Assembly (NCBI GenBank): GCA_014529385.2
Contig: CM043959.1
Location: 56,259,753 to 56,323,752, forward strand
DNA length: 64,000 nt
Reading direction: 5' to 3'
Source: Adiantum capillus-veneris
Lineage: Eukaryota > Streptophyta > Polypodiopsida > Polypodiales > Pteridaceae
The notes beneath the pieces are model-generated. The model saw only the letters and a list, made by a program, of their open reading frames with translations, was not told the DNA's origin and ran no database searches. Shown here in pieces: positions 11,020 through 21,990 of the stretch (positions are counted from its first letter, which is position 1; each line of letters begins with the position of its first letter). Position numbers and translations under genes: made by a program.

Positions 11020-12660
11020 TCATTCATCACCAGTCTTGTCTACTCGTCTTCTTAGGTCATCGGCTTCATTGGCCTCTCTGACTTGTTTCCACAATTCGTC
11101 AAGACCGTCTATCTCTTTACAATCCTCAGGTATAGCTTTGTGAAATCCCTCGGAAGAGTTATCCGTGGTATTCAGTACTATCCTTGGTTCTAATGCTGGG
11201 TCTTTGAGGTTTGGTCTGTGATCATGACTAGAACCTGGATCCTTTAGTTCCTGGTTTGGTGGGATTACTTGTAAAGGCATGACACGGATCACGTCCTCAA
11301 GTTTTGCAACTGGTGGTTCTAGTAAAGCTTGGGCTGTTTGAATCATTTTCTGGCACATTTCAAACCTTTGATTTTCTAGTTCCGCATAGGGATATGTCAT
11401 CCACGTGTGTTCTTGGGTTTGGTTTTTTTGAGCCTCACGTCATAGGCTTTCAAGAGGGTATCTAATATCTCATTAACCTTCTCTGCCAACACAGATCATC
11501 CTAAACTAGCACTTCTCGGTTTCTCATCCGTGGATGGTTCTTCTAGAGGTTTAACCATCTGTGTAAGAGAAGGTGCCTCCTTTTCCTCATGTTGTTTTAT
11601 CTTCTTTTCAGCTTCGGTAAGATTCTTAGCTAGGGATTTTTGCTCTCGTTCCCTGCGTGCTTTCATCCTAGTCTTTCTAGCTTTCCAACTATTTCGTTTG
11701 CTCTTGGTTTTCTAACTAGGTGCATCTGTCTTTGGTCCATCATCTGTCTCTGGACTCGTGTCACTTTCCGTGTTCTTTGTCTCTGGATTCTCATCAGCTT
11801 TCTTTTGAGCTTGTGCTCTCGTAACCACTTGAATTGGTACGACATTTTCATTTTCTGAGCTACTAGGTAGCTGAACAATCCCTAATACATTTGTAGTGAT
11901 TTTCCTGATTTGGTTTGGGTTTTTCGGGCAATTGGGGATCAAGTGAGTGATGCCACACTCAAGACAATAGGCATTTACTTCAGTGATCTCCGTATGAGGA
12001 CATTGTTTGACCAAGTGGTGTACGACTTTTGTGACAATCTGTCTCTGGTTGAGGAGATTCTTTTAGCATTTCCTCTTGGCTATAAGCAAGCTTTGACCTA
12101 GATAAGCCGCTATTTGCAACGAATCGCAATGTCCTTTCGTCCATTTCATACCTTCTTTCTTTCGACTGAAACCCAGGAGGTGGAGGTTGTACCGGCCTCA
12201 CCACTCCATGTGTTTCTCTCACATTTTGTTGCTCCGAAGGGTAGTACTCACTTTGGTTGCTATACCACATTGTAGCTGGTACTGGCATTGGTTTATTTGA
12301 TTCTTCCATCATTGGCATGTATCTCATGTCTACCGGCATTCTAGCACATGGCAGCGGAGGTTGTTATCCTAAGACAAGTTGTGGCCTTAAAACTCCTACT
12401 GGTCCTGGCGCATTCTCCGTAATGTATCTAGGTGGAGTAGGTGCTTCTGGAACAGGTTGTACATACCTCTCCCTAGCATTTTCCATGCTATAATAGCACT
12501 CTTCCCCCGTATGGTTCGTCCATTTTCTCTCAATTTCACACCACTTCGGCTCTCCCGAATCAGACCTTATAAGAGGAATCAACCTCTTGACCAAGTCGTC
12601 GATAAGCTTTTCTTGATCAATAGGTGCCGTTGGCTTGGCAATGGACTCACTTATCTGTGA
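11020..12660 (-). pseudogene. TatA gag C-terminal linker with zinc-binding motifs
   Basis: Minus-strand pieces in order: 12,594-12,364 with WCEIERKWTNHTGEEC (C/H/C-type knuckle); 12,339-11,980, proline-rich; 12,014-11,712 with YCLECGITHLIPNCP (CX2CX3HX4C) and VVTRAQAQ; then a lysine-rich helical stretch and 11,400-11,020 (YPYAELENQRFEMCQKMIQT). The same order and motifs occur in TatC 25,890-27,176. It would be the nucleocapsid/linker part of the gag polyprotein. At least four frame breaks separate the pieces. Confidence 0.65.
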
Positions 12661-12698
12661 AACACTGTGCTGAGAGGATGTGTCATCTCCTTGACTCT

Positions 12699-13140
12699 TT
12701 AAGTCATTTCACAGTTATCCACTAGATAAAGAGCTTCTTTGTTCAACTCGTTTAGCATCATCCTCCTTATCAAATGCAGATCCTTCTGAAGGCCCGCATG
12801 TCTCATTCCCTGGATAAAGATCAGCATCACTCGTGCTTGCGTAGGTAATTCCGTTCTCGAACAGAGCTTAACATATCTCTTGAGCCGTAATGATGCTTTG
12901 CGTACTGATTCATCCTCTTTCTGTTTGAATCTATGGATTTGTGAGACCGTGTTGTGAGCAATGCCTTTTGGTGAGAATTCTTGAATAAACTCCTCAAACA
13001 GCTCATCTAGGGTCTCAAAATCCCATTTTTCCACCGAGTCGAACCATGTAGCTGCATCATCTTCTAGAGTCAATCCAAATCCCGCAAACTGTGTCGCAAA
13101 ATCTGAAACTTCCTCTGCTCTAATCCATTAGGAGAAACTT
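12699..13140 (-). pseudogene. TatA gag capsid C-terminal half
   Basis: The frame contains AGFGLTLEDDAATWFDSVEK, then ELFEEFIQEFSP and RFKQKEDESVRKASLRLKRY. These are the usual plant Ty3/gypsy capsid landmarks (alternating W/F helices and a basic 'QxxxESVxxYxxR'-like helix). A stop and a frameshift occur near 13,110-13,140. The N-terminal half lies across a non-coding insertion at 14,184-14,828. Confidence 0.7.
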
Positions 13141-14183
13141 GGACTCAATTTTGGGCCCTGTAAGAAACGCCAACTCAGCATAGAGAGAGGTAATTATGAA
13201 AAATGCAAAAGTTTTTTTTTGGAATTCTATTTCTCATAGTACATACGTAAAAGTTTGCTCAATCACTTAAATGCATGCTCGTACAAAATGCTTTTCAAGA
13301 GCCCAACTTAAGTGTACACAAAATTCCATGTCTGTGAATCTTAATGAGTGATGTGATGTGCGATGACAGAAAACACATAAGAGTTGTTTTCAAAATACAA
13401 AAATAATGCCACGGAATAGAGGCACAAGTATCAATCAAGTTTTTATGAAGTACTCACAAATTAAATTTGAACAGATTGTACTTGATAATGATTGATAGGT
13501 ACTATTTAAGACTATGAAGGAGTCAGAACCAAGAGAATAGGGGCGCTTGAGGGGTCTCTTGGACCTCTATTTGCTTGGTTCTGACCTTATGAGGCCCTAG
13601 GATTAAGATATAGCACTTTTTAAGCCCACGGATGCGTCCGGAACGTCCAATAACCATAGGATAGCTCTTTAAAACACTGAAATCTGACGTCTCTAGCTAA
13701 AGACGTCAGATTTCAGTGTTTTAAAGAGCTATCCTATGGTTATTGGACGTTCCGGACGCATCCGTGGGCTTAAAAAGTGCTATATCTTAATCCTAGGGCC
13801 TCATAAGGTCAGAACCAAGCGAATAGAGGTCCAAGAGACCCCTCAAGCGCCCCTATTCTCTTGGTTCTGACTCCTTCATAGTCTTAAATAGTACCTATCA
13901 ATCATTATCAAGTACAATCTCTTCAAATTTAAATTGCGAGTACTTCATAAAAAGGTGATTGATACTTGTGCAAGATGCACAAGTACAAGTACTTCACTTT
14001 ATAGGATAGCAACAACGGATCATAAAAAGACGTTCGGCACTTGTACCAAATGTCATTATCAAGCGCCTTACTTTTCTGATGATAGTGACAATTTCACCAA
14101 AATGGTTTTCATGGACATTTTCAAAGTGAGAAAAAATGTTTTTTCAACGTAACGTTAGCCTTCTTCCTATCGGCTAAGGAGCA
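13141..14183. other. Non-coding block interrupting TatA gag
   Basis: About 1 kb without coding signal separates the two gag halves. Its core is the 550-bp foldback at 13,422-13,971. The flanks (13,190-13,421 and 13,972-14,183) do not align with gag and may belong to a larger insertion; I could not define its ends. Confidence 0.45.
13422..13971. repeat. 550-bp foldback with 271-nt arms
   Basis: Bases 13,422-13,692 are the reverse complement of 13,701-13,971 with an 8-nt loop (CTAGCTAA, 13,693-13,700). I count six mismatches and no indels in 271 positions, five of them in the outer 55 nt. Each arm contains a smaller hairpin, since CAGAACCAAGAGAATAGG is nearly complementary to the CCTCTATTTGCTTGGTTCTG that follows it. 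The outer ends read GCACAAGTATCAATCA. No target-site duplication was found. It could be a foldback-type transposon, a MITE with very long TIRs, or a source of long hairpin RNA. Confidence 0.92.
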
Positions 14184-14828
14184 TTATCTCACTAGAGTTG
14201 AAAGGCTTGAAAATGAGTCCATTTCTTTCCTAATGACTCTTCTAAAAGCCGTTACGTGATCTCTCGGATCTTTATCTCCGGAGTATTTTTTTTTTACCCA
14301 TTTCTGGACTTGGGATGGTCTAACTCGTCGATTGTCTACAGGTCTAACCAGAGACTCTCCCAATCCTTCTCTCGTTATCGCTCTTGAAGGGAATCCTGGT
14401 GGCTCTCTTCTTAGTATTCCTATAGGAATTCTCGTGTTTGGTGGAGGAATTTGTGGTCCTTCATTGACCAAATATCCACCTCTTTCTAGTAGAGTGTGTG
14501 GATTTGTGCTTTCTACAACTGTGTATTCTCGTCCATACTTGTCGACAACTATAGATCTCCATTGACAGTCGACTCCGTATGTGTAGACATATAAGAGCTT
14601 GTAATCCGTTATCTCTTCTAGGTATGGATATGAGCACCTATAAAGATTGACCTCATTGTCGTCAATGTATCTATATAGTCCTTCACTCTCATGACCAATC
14701 ATCCAAACTCTCTCAACAAGATGGATCTTTATCAATTGCAAGTTTGGAAGATCCATTGTGGGAGGATATTCCTCTATTGTCGGGATCTCCACGCTTGTGT
14801 AAGCTGCGTTTCAATCTAGGGTAGACAT
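14184..14828 (-). pseudogene. TatA gag N-terminal region
   Basis: The frame starts at 14,828 and meets a TGA at codon 6, then is open for about 205 codons. It contains tyrosine-rich segments (LYRYIDDNEVNLYRC), a proline-rich stretch and, near the end, KKYSGDKDPRDHVTAFRRV, the typical start of the plant gypsy capsid domain. Coding signal ends at 14,184 where the non-coding block begins. It is the first ORF after the long leader. Confidence 0.6.
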
Positions 14829-15284
14829 GATTTCTGGGCTTAAGAGATTTTGCTTGTTTCAAGTAGACCTAGTCCACTGTGTTCGAGTGCTTTGGTTAGG
14901 GAAAAGTCGAAACTATGTCCAAAACCGCAACCGTTTCGTCACAATTCTCGCAAATTGTCGCTTTTAGACACCCCTAACTTGCGGATGAATTTTGAGGCCT
15001 CAAACAACGTTTTTTTCAAAGTTGACCTAAATGGTTGCCATTGGCATGCATTTAGTTCAAGTTTTTCTCTAAGATCTGTAGAGTCGCTCTCAGGCTACGT
15101 TTTGATATAAAAACTTTTTCGATCCGATACCGTTTGTGAAAGTTATAGCCAAAATAGTGAAATGCAGTTTAGACTGGTCAAAATCAGTCCAAATTCAATT
15201 TTAAAAGAAGATTTGGGATCTTTGTGACACTGTGAACACTCCTGTATGGTCAAAAGTACAATTGGACCCTAAAAATGGCCTAGA

Positions 15285-17281
15285 GACATCCTACGCCTAG
15301 GATGTCTATATGCTCAGAATTTAACAAAATTTGGTCCAGAGACTCCCCTTAAGTCCAGCAACACAATGGTATGCTCAGAGGTTGATTTGGACCTAAAAAT
15401 GGCCTTGAGACATCCTACGTGTACGATGTCTTTTTTCTCAGAATGACTTGAAATTTTCACCCCAGCTTCTCCTTGATGTGCTGATCACAGTGGTGTGCTC
15501 ATAGGTTGGTTTGGAGTCCTAAATCAAGCTGGAGACATCCTACGCGTAGGATGTCTAATTGCTCAGATTTTGTCCAAACTTGATCCCAAGATTCTCCTAA
15601 TGCTTAGCAACCCAATGGTATACTCAAATTTGAATTTGGATGCCAATAGGTCAAGATTTAGGCTGCAAGAGCTTCTAGTGCACTCCAAGAGTAGGATGTC
15701 TGACAATTCTTGTCTTTGCTTGGTAAATAGGCCAAACAAGGTCCAAATTCACTTTTGAAAAAAGTTCTGGAATCCTTGAGACACTTAGAACCTCTCTTTA
15801 TGGCTACAGTAGAATTTTGACCACTTTATGACCCAGGAGACATCCTACTCGTAGGATGTCTTTTTGCTCTATTTCAGCTCAAACTTGCATTGTAGCTTCC
15901 CCTTGATGTGCTAAACTCACAGCTATTTTTACTTTTTGATTCTGACACCTATAGGTTGGTCAAATGATCAAGAATCTATTCCAAAATCCTGATGTCCGTT
16001 CTGATGTCAAATCAACTCCAAATTGGACCAAATTTGCCTATGAGGCTTATCTAAGGCTATACAACAGCATGGTATGGTCACAGTAGAATTTTGGTTTCTA
16101 AATCATGCCTTAGACATCCTACGCGTAGGATGTCTAACTGCTCAAAATTGCCCCAAATTTGAACCACATACTCTCCTTAAGGTGCTGATCACTGTGGTAT
16201 GCTTAGAGGTTGATTTGGAGTGCTAAATCATGGTGAATACATCCTATGCATAGGATGTCTAAGTGCTTAGAATTGTCCCAAACTTGAGCCACAGCTTCCC
16301 CTTAATGTCAGCAACCCAATGCTATGCTTAGATTTTAATTTGGATGTCAAAAGACCCCAAAACTAGTTGTTCTAGCCTTTTTTTCTCAAAAAAGAAACGC
16401 TAAAGTCTGCTTAAAACCCAATTTTCTCACCCAAATGAGCTGAAAACTCTCACATGCACTCAAAACATCATGTATAACATGCACATGAAATCACCCTATG
16501 GTTTGGTCTCAAAAATTATGCCTTGGGCACAATTTGGGTAGGATGTCTGGCAATTTTCGTCTTTTGGTCTTATCCTGTCAAGATATGGTCGAGTTCCCCT
16601 TTCCAGGTGAAAATAGGGTAAAACCTACCTGCTGAACACAGTGGTGAACTCAGAATTTCAAAATTTCCACCAGATCACCCTGTAGATATCTTACGCCTAG
16701 GATGTCTTTTTTCTCAGAATGGACTTCTGTTTCTACCTAAGGTGCTTCTTGATGCATATAACAAGAATATGTGATCACAGCAAATTTTGGATGTCAAAAT
16801 TGCTCAAAATCACCACTTCTGGGAAAATATTTCTCTGAAAGAGTAACATCTCCTTAATTCTCAGTCTATATGTCCAAATGACATGAGCTTTGGTGTGTGT
16901 GTCCAACACAACATGCAGAATATGGGTATGATGTCAAAACTTGATTTTTGCTTCCAGAATCACTCTCTAGGCATCCTACGCGTAGGATGTCTACTAATGA
17001 AATTTTTGGCAGAATTCATCCACAGGCATCCCCTAATCTTGAGCACTACTTTTCAAGCATTCCTACCAGTTTTTATGCAAAATTGTGCTCAGAATCTTAA
17101 GTTTCTTGTTTTCACGTTTTTGACACTCCGTCTTTGGTCTTTTGGGTGTCAAGAGTTGGTCAAAACTCTAGTTTCAATGTATACTTAGGGTAAACCCCCC
17201 CCTTTTGAACACACTGGTGCAGTCAGAATTTTCAAATTTGGTCTCCACAATCTCCCTGAGACATCCTACACGTAGGATGTC
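15285..17281. repeat. Array of 22-bp palindromes in TatA leader
   Basis: Core ACATCCTACGCGTAGGATGT (with G before and C after) or a close variant is found at 15285, 15409, 15534, 15839, 16113, 16238, 16685, 16970 and 17260, plus half copies at about 15,685 and 16,537. The gaps are near 125, 150, 275 or 290 bp, which suggests a degenerate unit of about 125-150 bp. Between palindromes, phrases such as TGGTATGCTCAGAGGTTGAT and CTCAGAAT also recur. The array fills the untranslated leader between the PBS (17,807-17,824) and gag (14,828), so transcripts would carry about nine hairpins. Confidence 0.93.
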
Positions 17282-17806
17282 TATGTTTACAGAATTGCAG
17301 GTTTTCTTCACAGAACCCTTGCAAATGCTCTTTTATATGCACAGCATCAGTCAGTCATACAAAAATAACCACAAAAGCTTGTTTAATGCATTTTTACCCT
17401 CAAAAGCACACTTTTTTGTGATTTCAAATGCAATCAAGCACTTTAGCAAATAATTCAGTGCTGAATAGCTCTAGATCAGAATCGGATCACTTACCTAAAG
17501 CTACTCCTACAAATCATATGGAGTTTTGCATCTATGAGTAGAAAAACACTTCACTGCCACACACGGACCAGTAAACACTTTTATCACCTCACAAATCACT
17601 CGACCACCAACAACTACTCTAATCCACAGATCCTGACTAAACCTATCTAGTCGCAGACCCTCGGCAAGACACACGCTTCCTGGCTATCCACTTGTTCGCA
17701 GAATATCCTCTTCCGGATCCACTTAAGAAAAACGCTTTCTTTAGCCGAAACTAAATCAAGAAACCATCACACGAGTGTTAGTAGGAAACCTACTTAGGTC
17801 CTTGTG

Positions 17807-17824
17807 TCCCCAGCAATGGCGCCA
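17807..17824 (-). promoter_or_regulatory. TatA primer-binding site, tRNA-Asp type
   Basis: On the minus strand TGGCGCCATTGCTGGGGA lies one base inside the LTR end. It differs at two positions from the TatC site TGGCGCCGTTGCCGGGGA, which is complementary to the 3' end of plant tRNA-Asp. Confidence 0.8.
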
Positions 17825-17825
17825 A

Positions 17826-18779
17826 TGTTGCGCAAGCGACTCGCACACCCATGAAGTGCATGCAAAAACTACCTAGATCAACATAATGTCAATCGAGGAC
17901 ATAGATGACACGATAGGCACACAGAGGAAATCTCTTTAGCTTGTCAAGCTGAAACCATCCTACACATACAACACTCTGGAAGGCCAACTAAACCACAATA
18001 AAGAATCTCACTTCTCTCAACTACACCACCTAGCCACATACACACATACGGAAGGTAACTCACCTAATCATGCCAGATTCGTACGAAACTTAAGGAACAC
18101 CATCCCCTCACTAGGATACACCTGTCCCTACGCTTCTACACTCTAAACTCGTCTGCGGAAAATGCGTAGGATGACAGAGCAGAATTTTGAAAGTGCTCGA
18201 AATTGAAATTTATGAGTACCTATGCGTAGCTTATGTCGCCATGATTTTATAGACTACTAGCACGCAGAAAACAGACATCGTTTGATACACTTACGGCCAC
18301 AAATAGCTCGTAGATGCGTCGTCGTGTGCGCTTTGTCTCGCGTGGAATGCTTGGCGTTGTCGCGTAGCTCTCCTCGAGCCTACAGCAATGGTGCAGTCGG
18401 ATCTCCAATGTGTTGAGCGATCCGGGCATAGCGAGAGGATAAAGCTCAGGCTCACTCTCTTTCTCTCTCACACAGAGTAGATGGCAGCGCTCTAGTTTAG
18501 ATTATGATTAAAGTTCCCCCCCCCCCCCCTCCCTTACAAAATGACCTAGGTACCTTATATACTAAGGCTACCTTAGGTTTAACCAAAAATGGGGTTGAAA
18601 GGGTCAAATGGCTTTGTATTTACAATCTAGAAGTGCCATTGATACCCGGCTTCTGAAAATAGAATAACTACTCATTACAAATGACGTTTATAGCCATAAT
18701 CCGCAGCATTTCATAACTCGCAAAAGATAAGACTTTGGTACGAAACTTGAGTTATGTTGTGTTGTTGACCCAACGGTCA
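17826..18779 (-). repeat. TatA right LTR (5' LTR of the element)
   Basis: Partner of 6202-7156. Minus-strand TATATAAG lies at 18,554-18,561; a C-run at about 18,517-18,530 is an expansion not present in the left LTR. Substitutions between the LTRs are spread throughout, so the insertion is old. Confidence 0.9.
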
Positions 18780-19260
18780 ACAATCATCATAAGACATCTT
18801 TTTCAACTGAGTGGGGTATATTTTCATACAGGGTAACGCCTTTTGGCCTGACCAATGCACTTGCTACTTTTCAAAGACTAATGAGTCATGCATTCAAAGA
18901 ATATCTCAAACAATTTTTAGAGATATACATGGATGATCTTTGTGTTCATTCTCACCTAAGAAGTGATCACATACTGCATCTAGGGAAGGTACTCAAAAAA
19001 TGTAGAACATATCGTATTTGCTTAAACCCTGAAAAATGTGTTTTCATGGTAAGACAAGGAAACATTTTGGGCCACATTGTGTCCAAAAACAGAATTTCCA
19101 CTGATCAAGAAAAGATACAAATAATTTTTGCACTACCGAGACCAACAAAAATGAAAGGATTTCAGGCATTTATGGGACATTATGGGTACTACAGGTGCTT
19201 CATATACATGTATGCGGTCATAGCTAATCTGTTGTATGCCCTCATTGCTTAGTTTGAATG
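18780..19260 (+). pseudogene. TatB reverse transcriptase, C-terminal half
   Basis: Coding starts abruptly at the TatA LTR edge. [20 protein letters not shown] is in a different frame from the following HAFKEYLKQFLEIYMDDLCV, whose catalytic YMDD is intact. Then LGHIVSKNRISTDQEKIQ and the connection motif FQAFMGHYGYYRCF. Fingers and palm N-terminus are missing and are not found left of TatA either. Typical of a plant Ty3/gypsy RT. Confidence 0.8.
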
Positions 19261-19938
19261 GACAGAAGAATGCGAGCAAGCTTTCACAAATTGAAGTAGC
19301 AACTAATTTTTGCTCCAATTTTACAAGCCCTTGATTGGAGCAAGATCTTTCATGTTCATGTTGATGCATTAGTCTACACTATAGGTTGCATATTAGCCCA
19401 ACCAGGAAAGAATAAAATGGAGTTTTCCATTTGCTACTCTAGTAGGCAACTGAATAACGCAGAAAAAAATTATACCACTACTGAGAGAGAAGTTCTAGGA
19501 ATGATATATGTTGTCAAAAAATTTAGACACTACCTTCTTGCAAACAAGTTCATTTTCTTCGTAAACCACCAAGCACTGTTATATCTAGTCAACAAACCCT
19601 ATAACACTGGAAGGATTGTTTGTTGGTTTATACTATTGCTTGAGTTTGATTTCATAGTAGTCATAAAAAATGGGACTACACACACACGAGCTGATCATCT
19701 TTTGAGACTGTTTCATGGGGAAGCGCCTGAAGATATTGATGATGATCTTCCAGATTCGTACCTATTTAACATCAAAATGGTTCCAAGGTGGAATGAAGAG
19801 GTCATCCCTCTACTCACGATTGGATCATTACAGGTGGAAAGACAACCATCAATAATCCATCACACAAGAAATCTCCAGTGTTTAGTAGGACAACTGTGCA
19901 AACACGGTAAGGATAGAATTTTGAGATTATGTGTATAG
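19261..19938 (+). pseudogene. TatB RNase H and integrase linker
   Basis: After stops at about 19,250-19,330, the RNase H region has YSSRQLNNAEKNYTTTEREV and FVNHQALLYLV; the usual TDH is changed to VNH at the second acidic site. HTRADHLLRL closes the domain. The following acidic linker (EAPEDIDDDLPDSYLF) and LVGQLCKHGKDRILRLCV match the plant Ty3/gypsy region just before integrase. Confidence 0.75.
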
Positions 19939-21000
19939 ACCGAAGAATACAAAAGCTAACCCAAACAAGCTCAAATACAACATACGGGGTTTCACAATGG
20001 GAAACGCAATCATACCAAAGGCTAAAGAGATTGGGAGTCTACTGGAAAAACATGGAACACAATGTCCATACTTATGTAAAATCATGTGATATCTGCACAA
20101 AACAACCTCCAGTAGAACATGCCACCCTGTTTTGAGTGATAGAAGCACCCAAATGGAGTACTCACATAACTGAGTCCTTAAGAAACAAAACCTTCCCTGA
20201 GGGATGGGGAAAGGCAAGAATGAGAACCATAGAAGAAGAGGCCAAACACTATGCTAATCACAAACCAAATGGAAAGGATGAACAACTACGATTGTGTGCT
20301 ATGAAAAGAGAATATTATGTTATCCTAGAACAAGCTCACTTAAGCTAGCCAGGGGAACACTTCTGACAAAATGGCAAAGCTAGTACTTCACTTAGGTATA
20401 TGGTGGCCAACCCTGCTTGGAGATGCAGAGGCCTATGTCAAACAATGTAATGAATGTCAACGCACAAAACCACCCCTATGTAGAGATGAAATTCATTTAC
20501 GATCGATGATGGGTATACATGCTTTTGCCAAATGGGGCATTGACTTTATTGGCCCCATAATACCGTCGACATATACGTTGCACGCACAATACATCATAGT
20601 CGCAATCGATTATATGACCAAATGGACAGAAGCGAAGGCAACACAAAAAAAATGATGCACGGACTACAGCTCAGTTCCTTTTTGAACATATCTTTACAAG
20701 ATATGATCTACCCATTGAAATAGTGACCGATAGGGGAACACACTTTCTAAACAACGTCATTGATAGCCTCTTTGACAGATTTATGGTGGTCCACCGCAAA
20801 TCAACACCTTATCACCCATAAGCTAACGGAAAAGCCAAAAGCACCAACAAAATCTTATGCACGGTCCTCACCAAAATAGTCAGCAACTCAAGAAATGATT
20901 GGGATCAAAACTATACATTGCATTATGGGCTTACAGAGTAACTTTTAAAACCTCCATCGGGATGACTCCTTTAATCCTTGTATTTGGGATTAATGTGATT
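19929..21000 (+). pseudogene. TatB integrase with duplicated HHCC-like region
   Basis: Two zinc-finger-like ends occur in tandem: YWKNMEHNVHTYVKSCDICT at about 20,040-20,100 and WWPTLLGDAEAYVKQCNECQ at about 20,400-20,460. Between them a second linker ends in CAMKREYYVILEQAHLS. The core follows: WGIDFIGPI (first D), IVTDRGTHF (second D) and NGKAKSTN, where the expected catalytic E is K. Stops at 20,134, 20,346, 20,653 and later break the frame. Confidence 0.7.
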
Positions 21001-21116
21001 CTACCCATAAATTCTTAATTAAAATGCTACGAGTTGCAACACAAGTTGTATTTGGGATTAATGTAATTCTACCCATAAATTTTGAATTAAAATGCTACGA
21101 GTTGCAACACAATTAG
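20981..21116 (+). repeat. 68-bp tandem duplication in TatB integrase
   Basis: TATTTGGGATTAATGT starts at 20,981 and again at 21,049; the two copies are nearly identical. The duplication breaks the integrase frame and postdates loss of function. Confidence 0.8.
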
Positions 21117-21133
21117 GATAGACGAGACACGAA

Positions 21134-21523
21134 TTGTCGGATACACTAGACACATTGAAGCAATTGGATGAAACTCGAGTCAGAGTGGTTGCCGGGATAT
21201 ATGCTCAAGAAAGACAAATGAAATCTTTCCATGATCAGCATGTGATTAGCAAGGAGTTCCAAAAAAGGGATTACGTTTTAGTGTATACCCTTAAACAACA
21301 CTCCAAAAAACTCAAAAAGCAAGGGATGGGGCCTTTTGTAGTACATGATACATCACAAAGTGGTGCCATCAAGCTTGAAACATTAGCAAGAGAGGAGATG
21401 CCTAATTGGATGAGTGGCTGCAGATTAAAGAAATATCTTCTTTCATTGACACCAGAAGAACTTCAAACTATACATGAGCAGCTCACCATAGAAGCTGAGC
21501 CCACAACATTCACGAGTAGGTAG
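21134..21523 (+). pseudogene. TatB integrase C-terminal (GPF/Y-type) domain
   Basis: The 129-codon open frame has FQKRDYVLVYTLKQHSKKLK and GMGPFVVHDTSQSGAIKLET, the GPY/F-type DNA-binding fold at the end of gypsy integrases. It ends SLTPEELQTIHEQL. No chromodomain follows, consistent with a Tat/Athila-like rather than chromovirus lineage. Confidence 0.75.
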
Positions 21524-21636
21524 TGCAGCAAGAAGACAAAATCAAAATATCAAAGCAAAAGGAGTGAGCAAACTTTCAGAAAAACGCCCAACAGAATGAT
21601 TGTATCGATTCCATTCCACTAGCATCCATACAAACG

Positions 21637-21990
21637 ATGTCTACATGGTTAGGAGGCATGGATTTATGCATTATACTGCAACTTGCAGATGGCACCATTG
21701 AGCGTGCCTTAGTAGACACTAGAGCAAGAGCAAATGTTGTTAATTACTCCACTTTCAAAAAATTAACAAAGGAGCCTCTAACGCCAAATATAATGGGATT
21801 CAAAGTGGCAAACAAAGGTAAAATGGACACTCTAGGACATGTGAATTTACCAATAACTGTTGATGGAACAATTTATCCTCATCAATTTCATGTGGTTGAG
21901 GATAAGGATCTTAATGAAGTAGTTATTTTGGGAGTACCGTGGATGTGCACTTATCAAGCCACACTGAACTAGCAAGCTAATATCTTGTAG
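21637..21990 (+). pseudogene. TatB retropepsin-like domain downstream of integrase
   Basis: The frame reads LQLADGTIERALVDTRARAN, where the expected D-T-G-A is D-T-R-A, then NLPITVDGTIYPHQFHVVED and VVILGVPWM. These are the paired lobes of a retropepsin: catalytic loop, flap region and ILG-x-PW. Gypsy proteases sit upstream of RT; here it is about 110 bp after the end of integrase and continues into a W-x-K tail. TatC also has a second retropepsin-like domain after its first, so this seems a family trait, now inactive (G changed to R). Confidence 0.65.

Larger units (their letters stand above)
6202..18779 (-). mobile_element. TatA: 12.6-kb gag/protease-only Ty3/gypsy element
   Basis: Two direct ~955-bp repeats (6202-7156 and 17826-18779) bound the element. 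Read on the minus strand they start TGACCGTTGGG and end CAACA. The PBS lies inside the right LTR and a purine tract inside the left one. Between them, minus strand: a ~3-kb leader, gag (broken), a linker with zinc-finger-like motifs, one aspartic protease, and a long tail. RT, RNase H and integrase are absent, so any mobility must have used enzymes from a partner. The 5-bp flanks (GTTGA left, ACAAT right) do not match. Confidence 0.85.

Noticed and set aside
15285..17281. CRISPR-like or operator array from regularly spaced palindromes
   Set aside because: Spacers are themselves degenerate copies of one unit and lie in a retroelement leader; no prokaryotic context.
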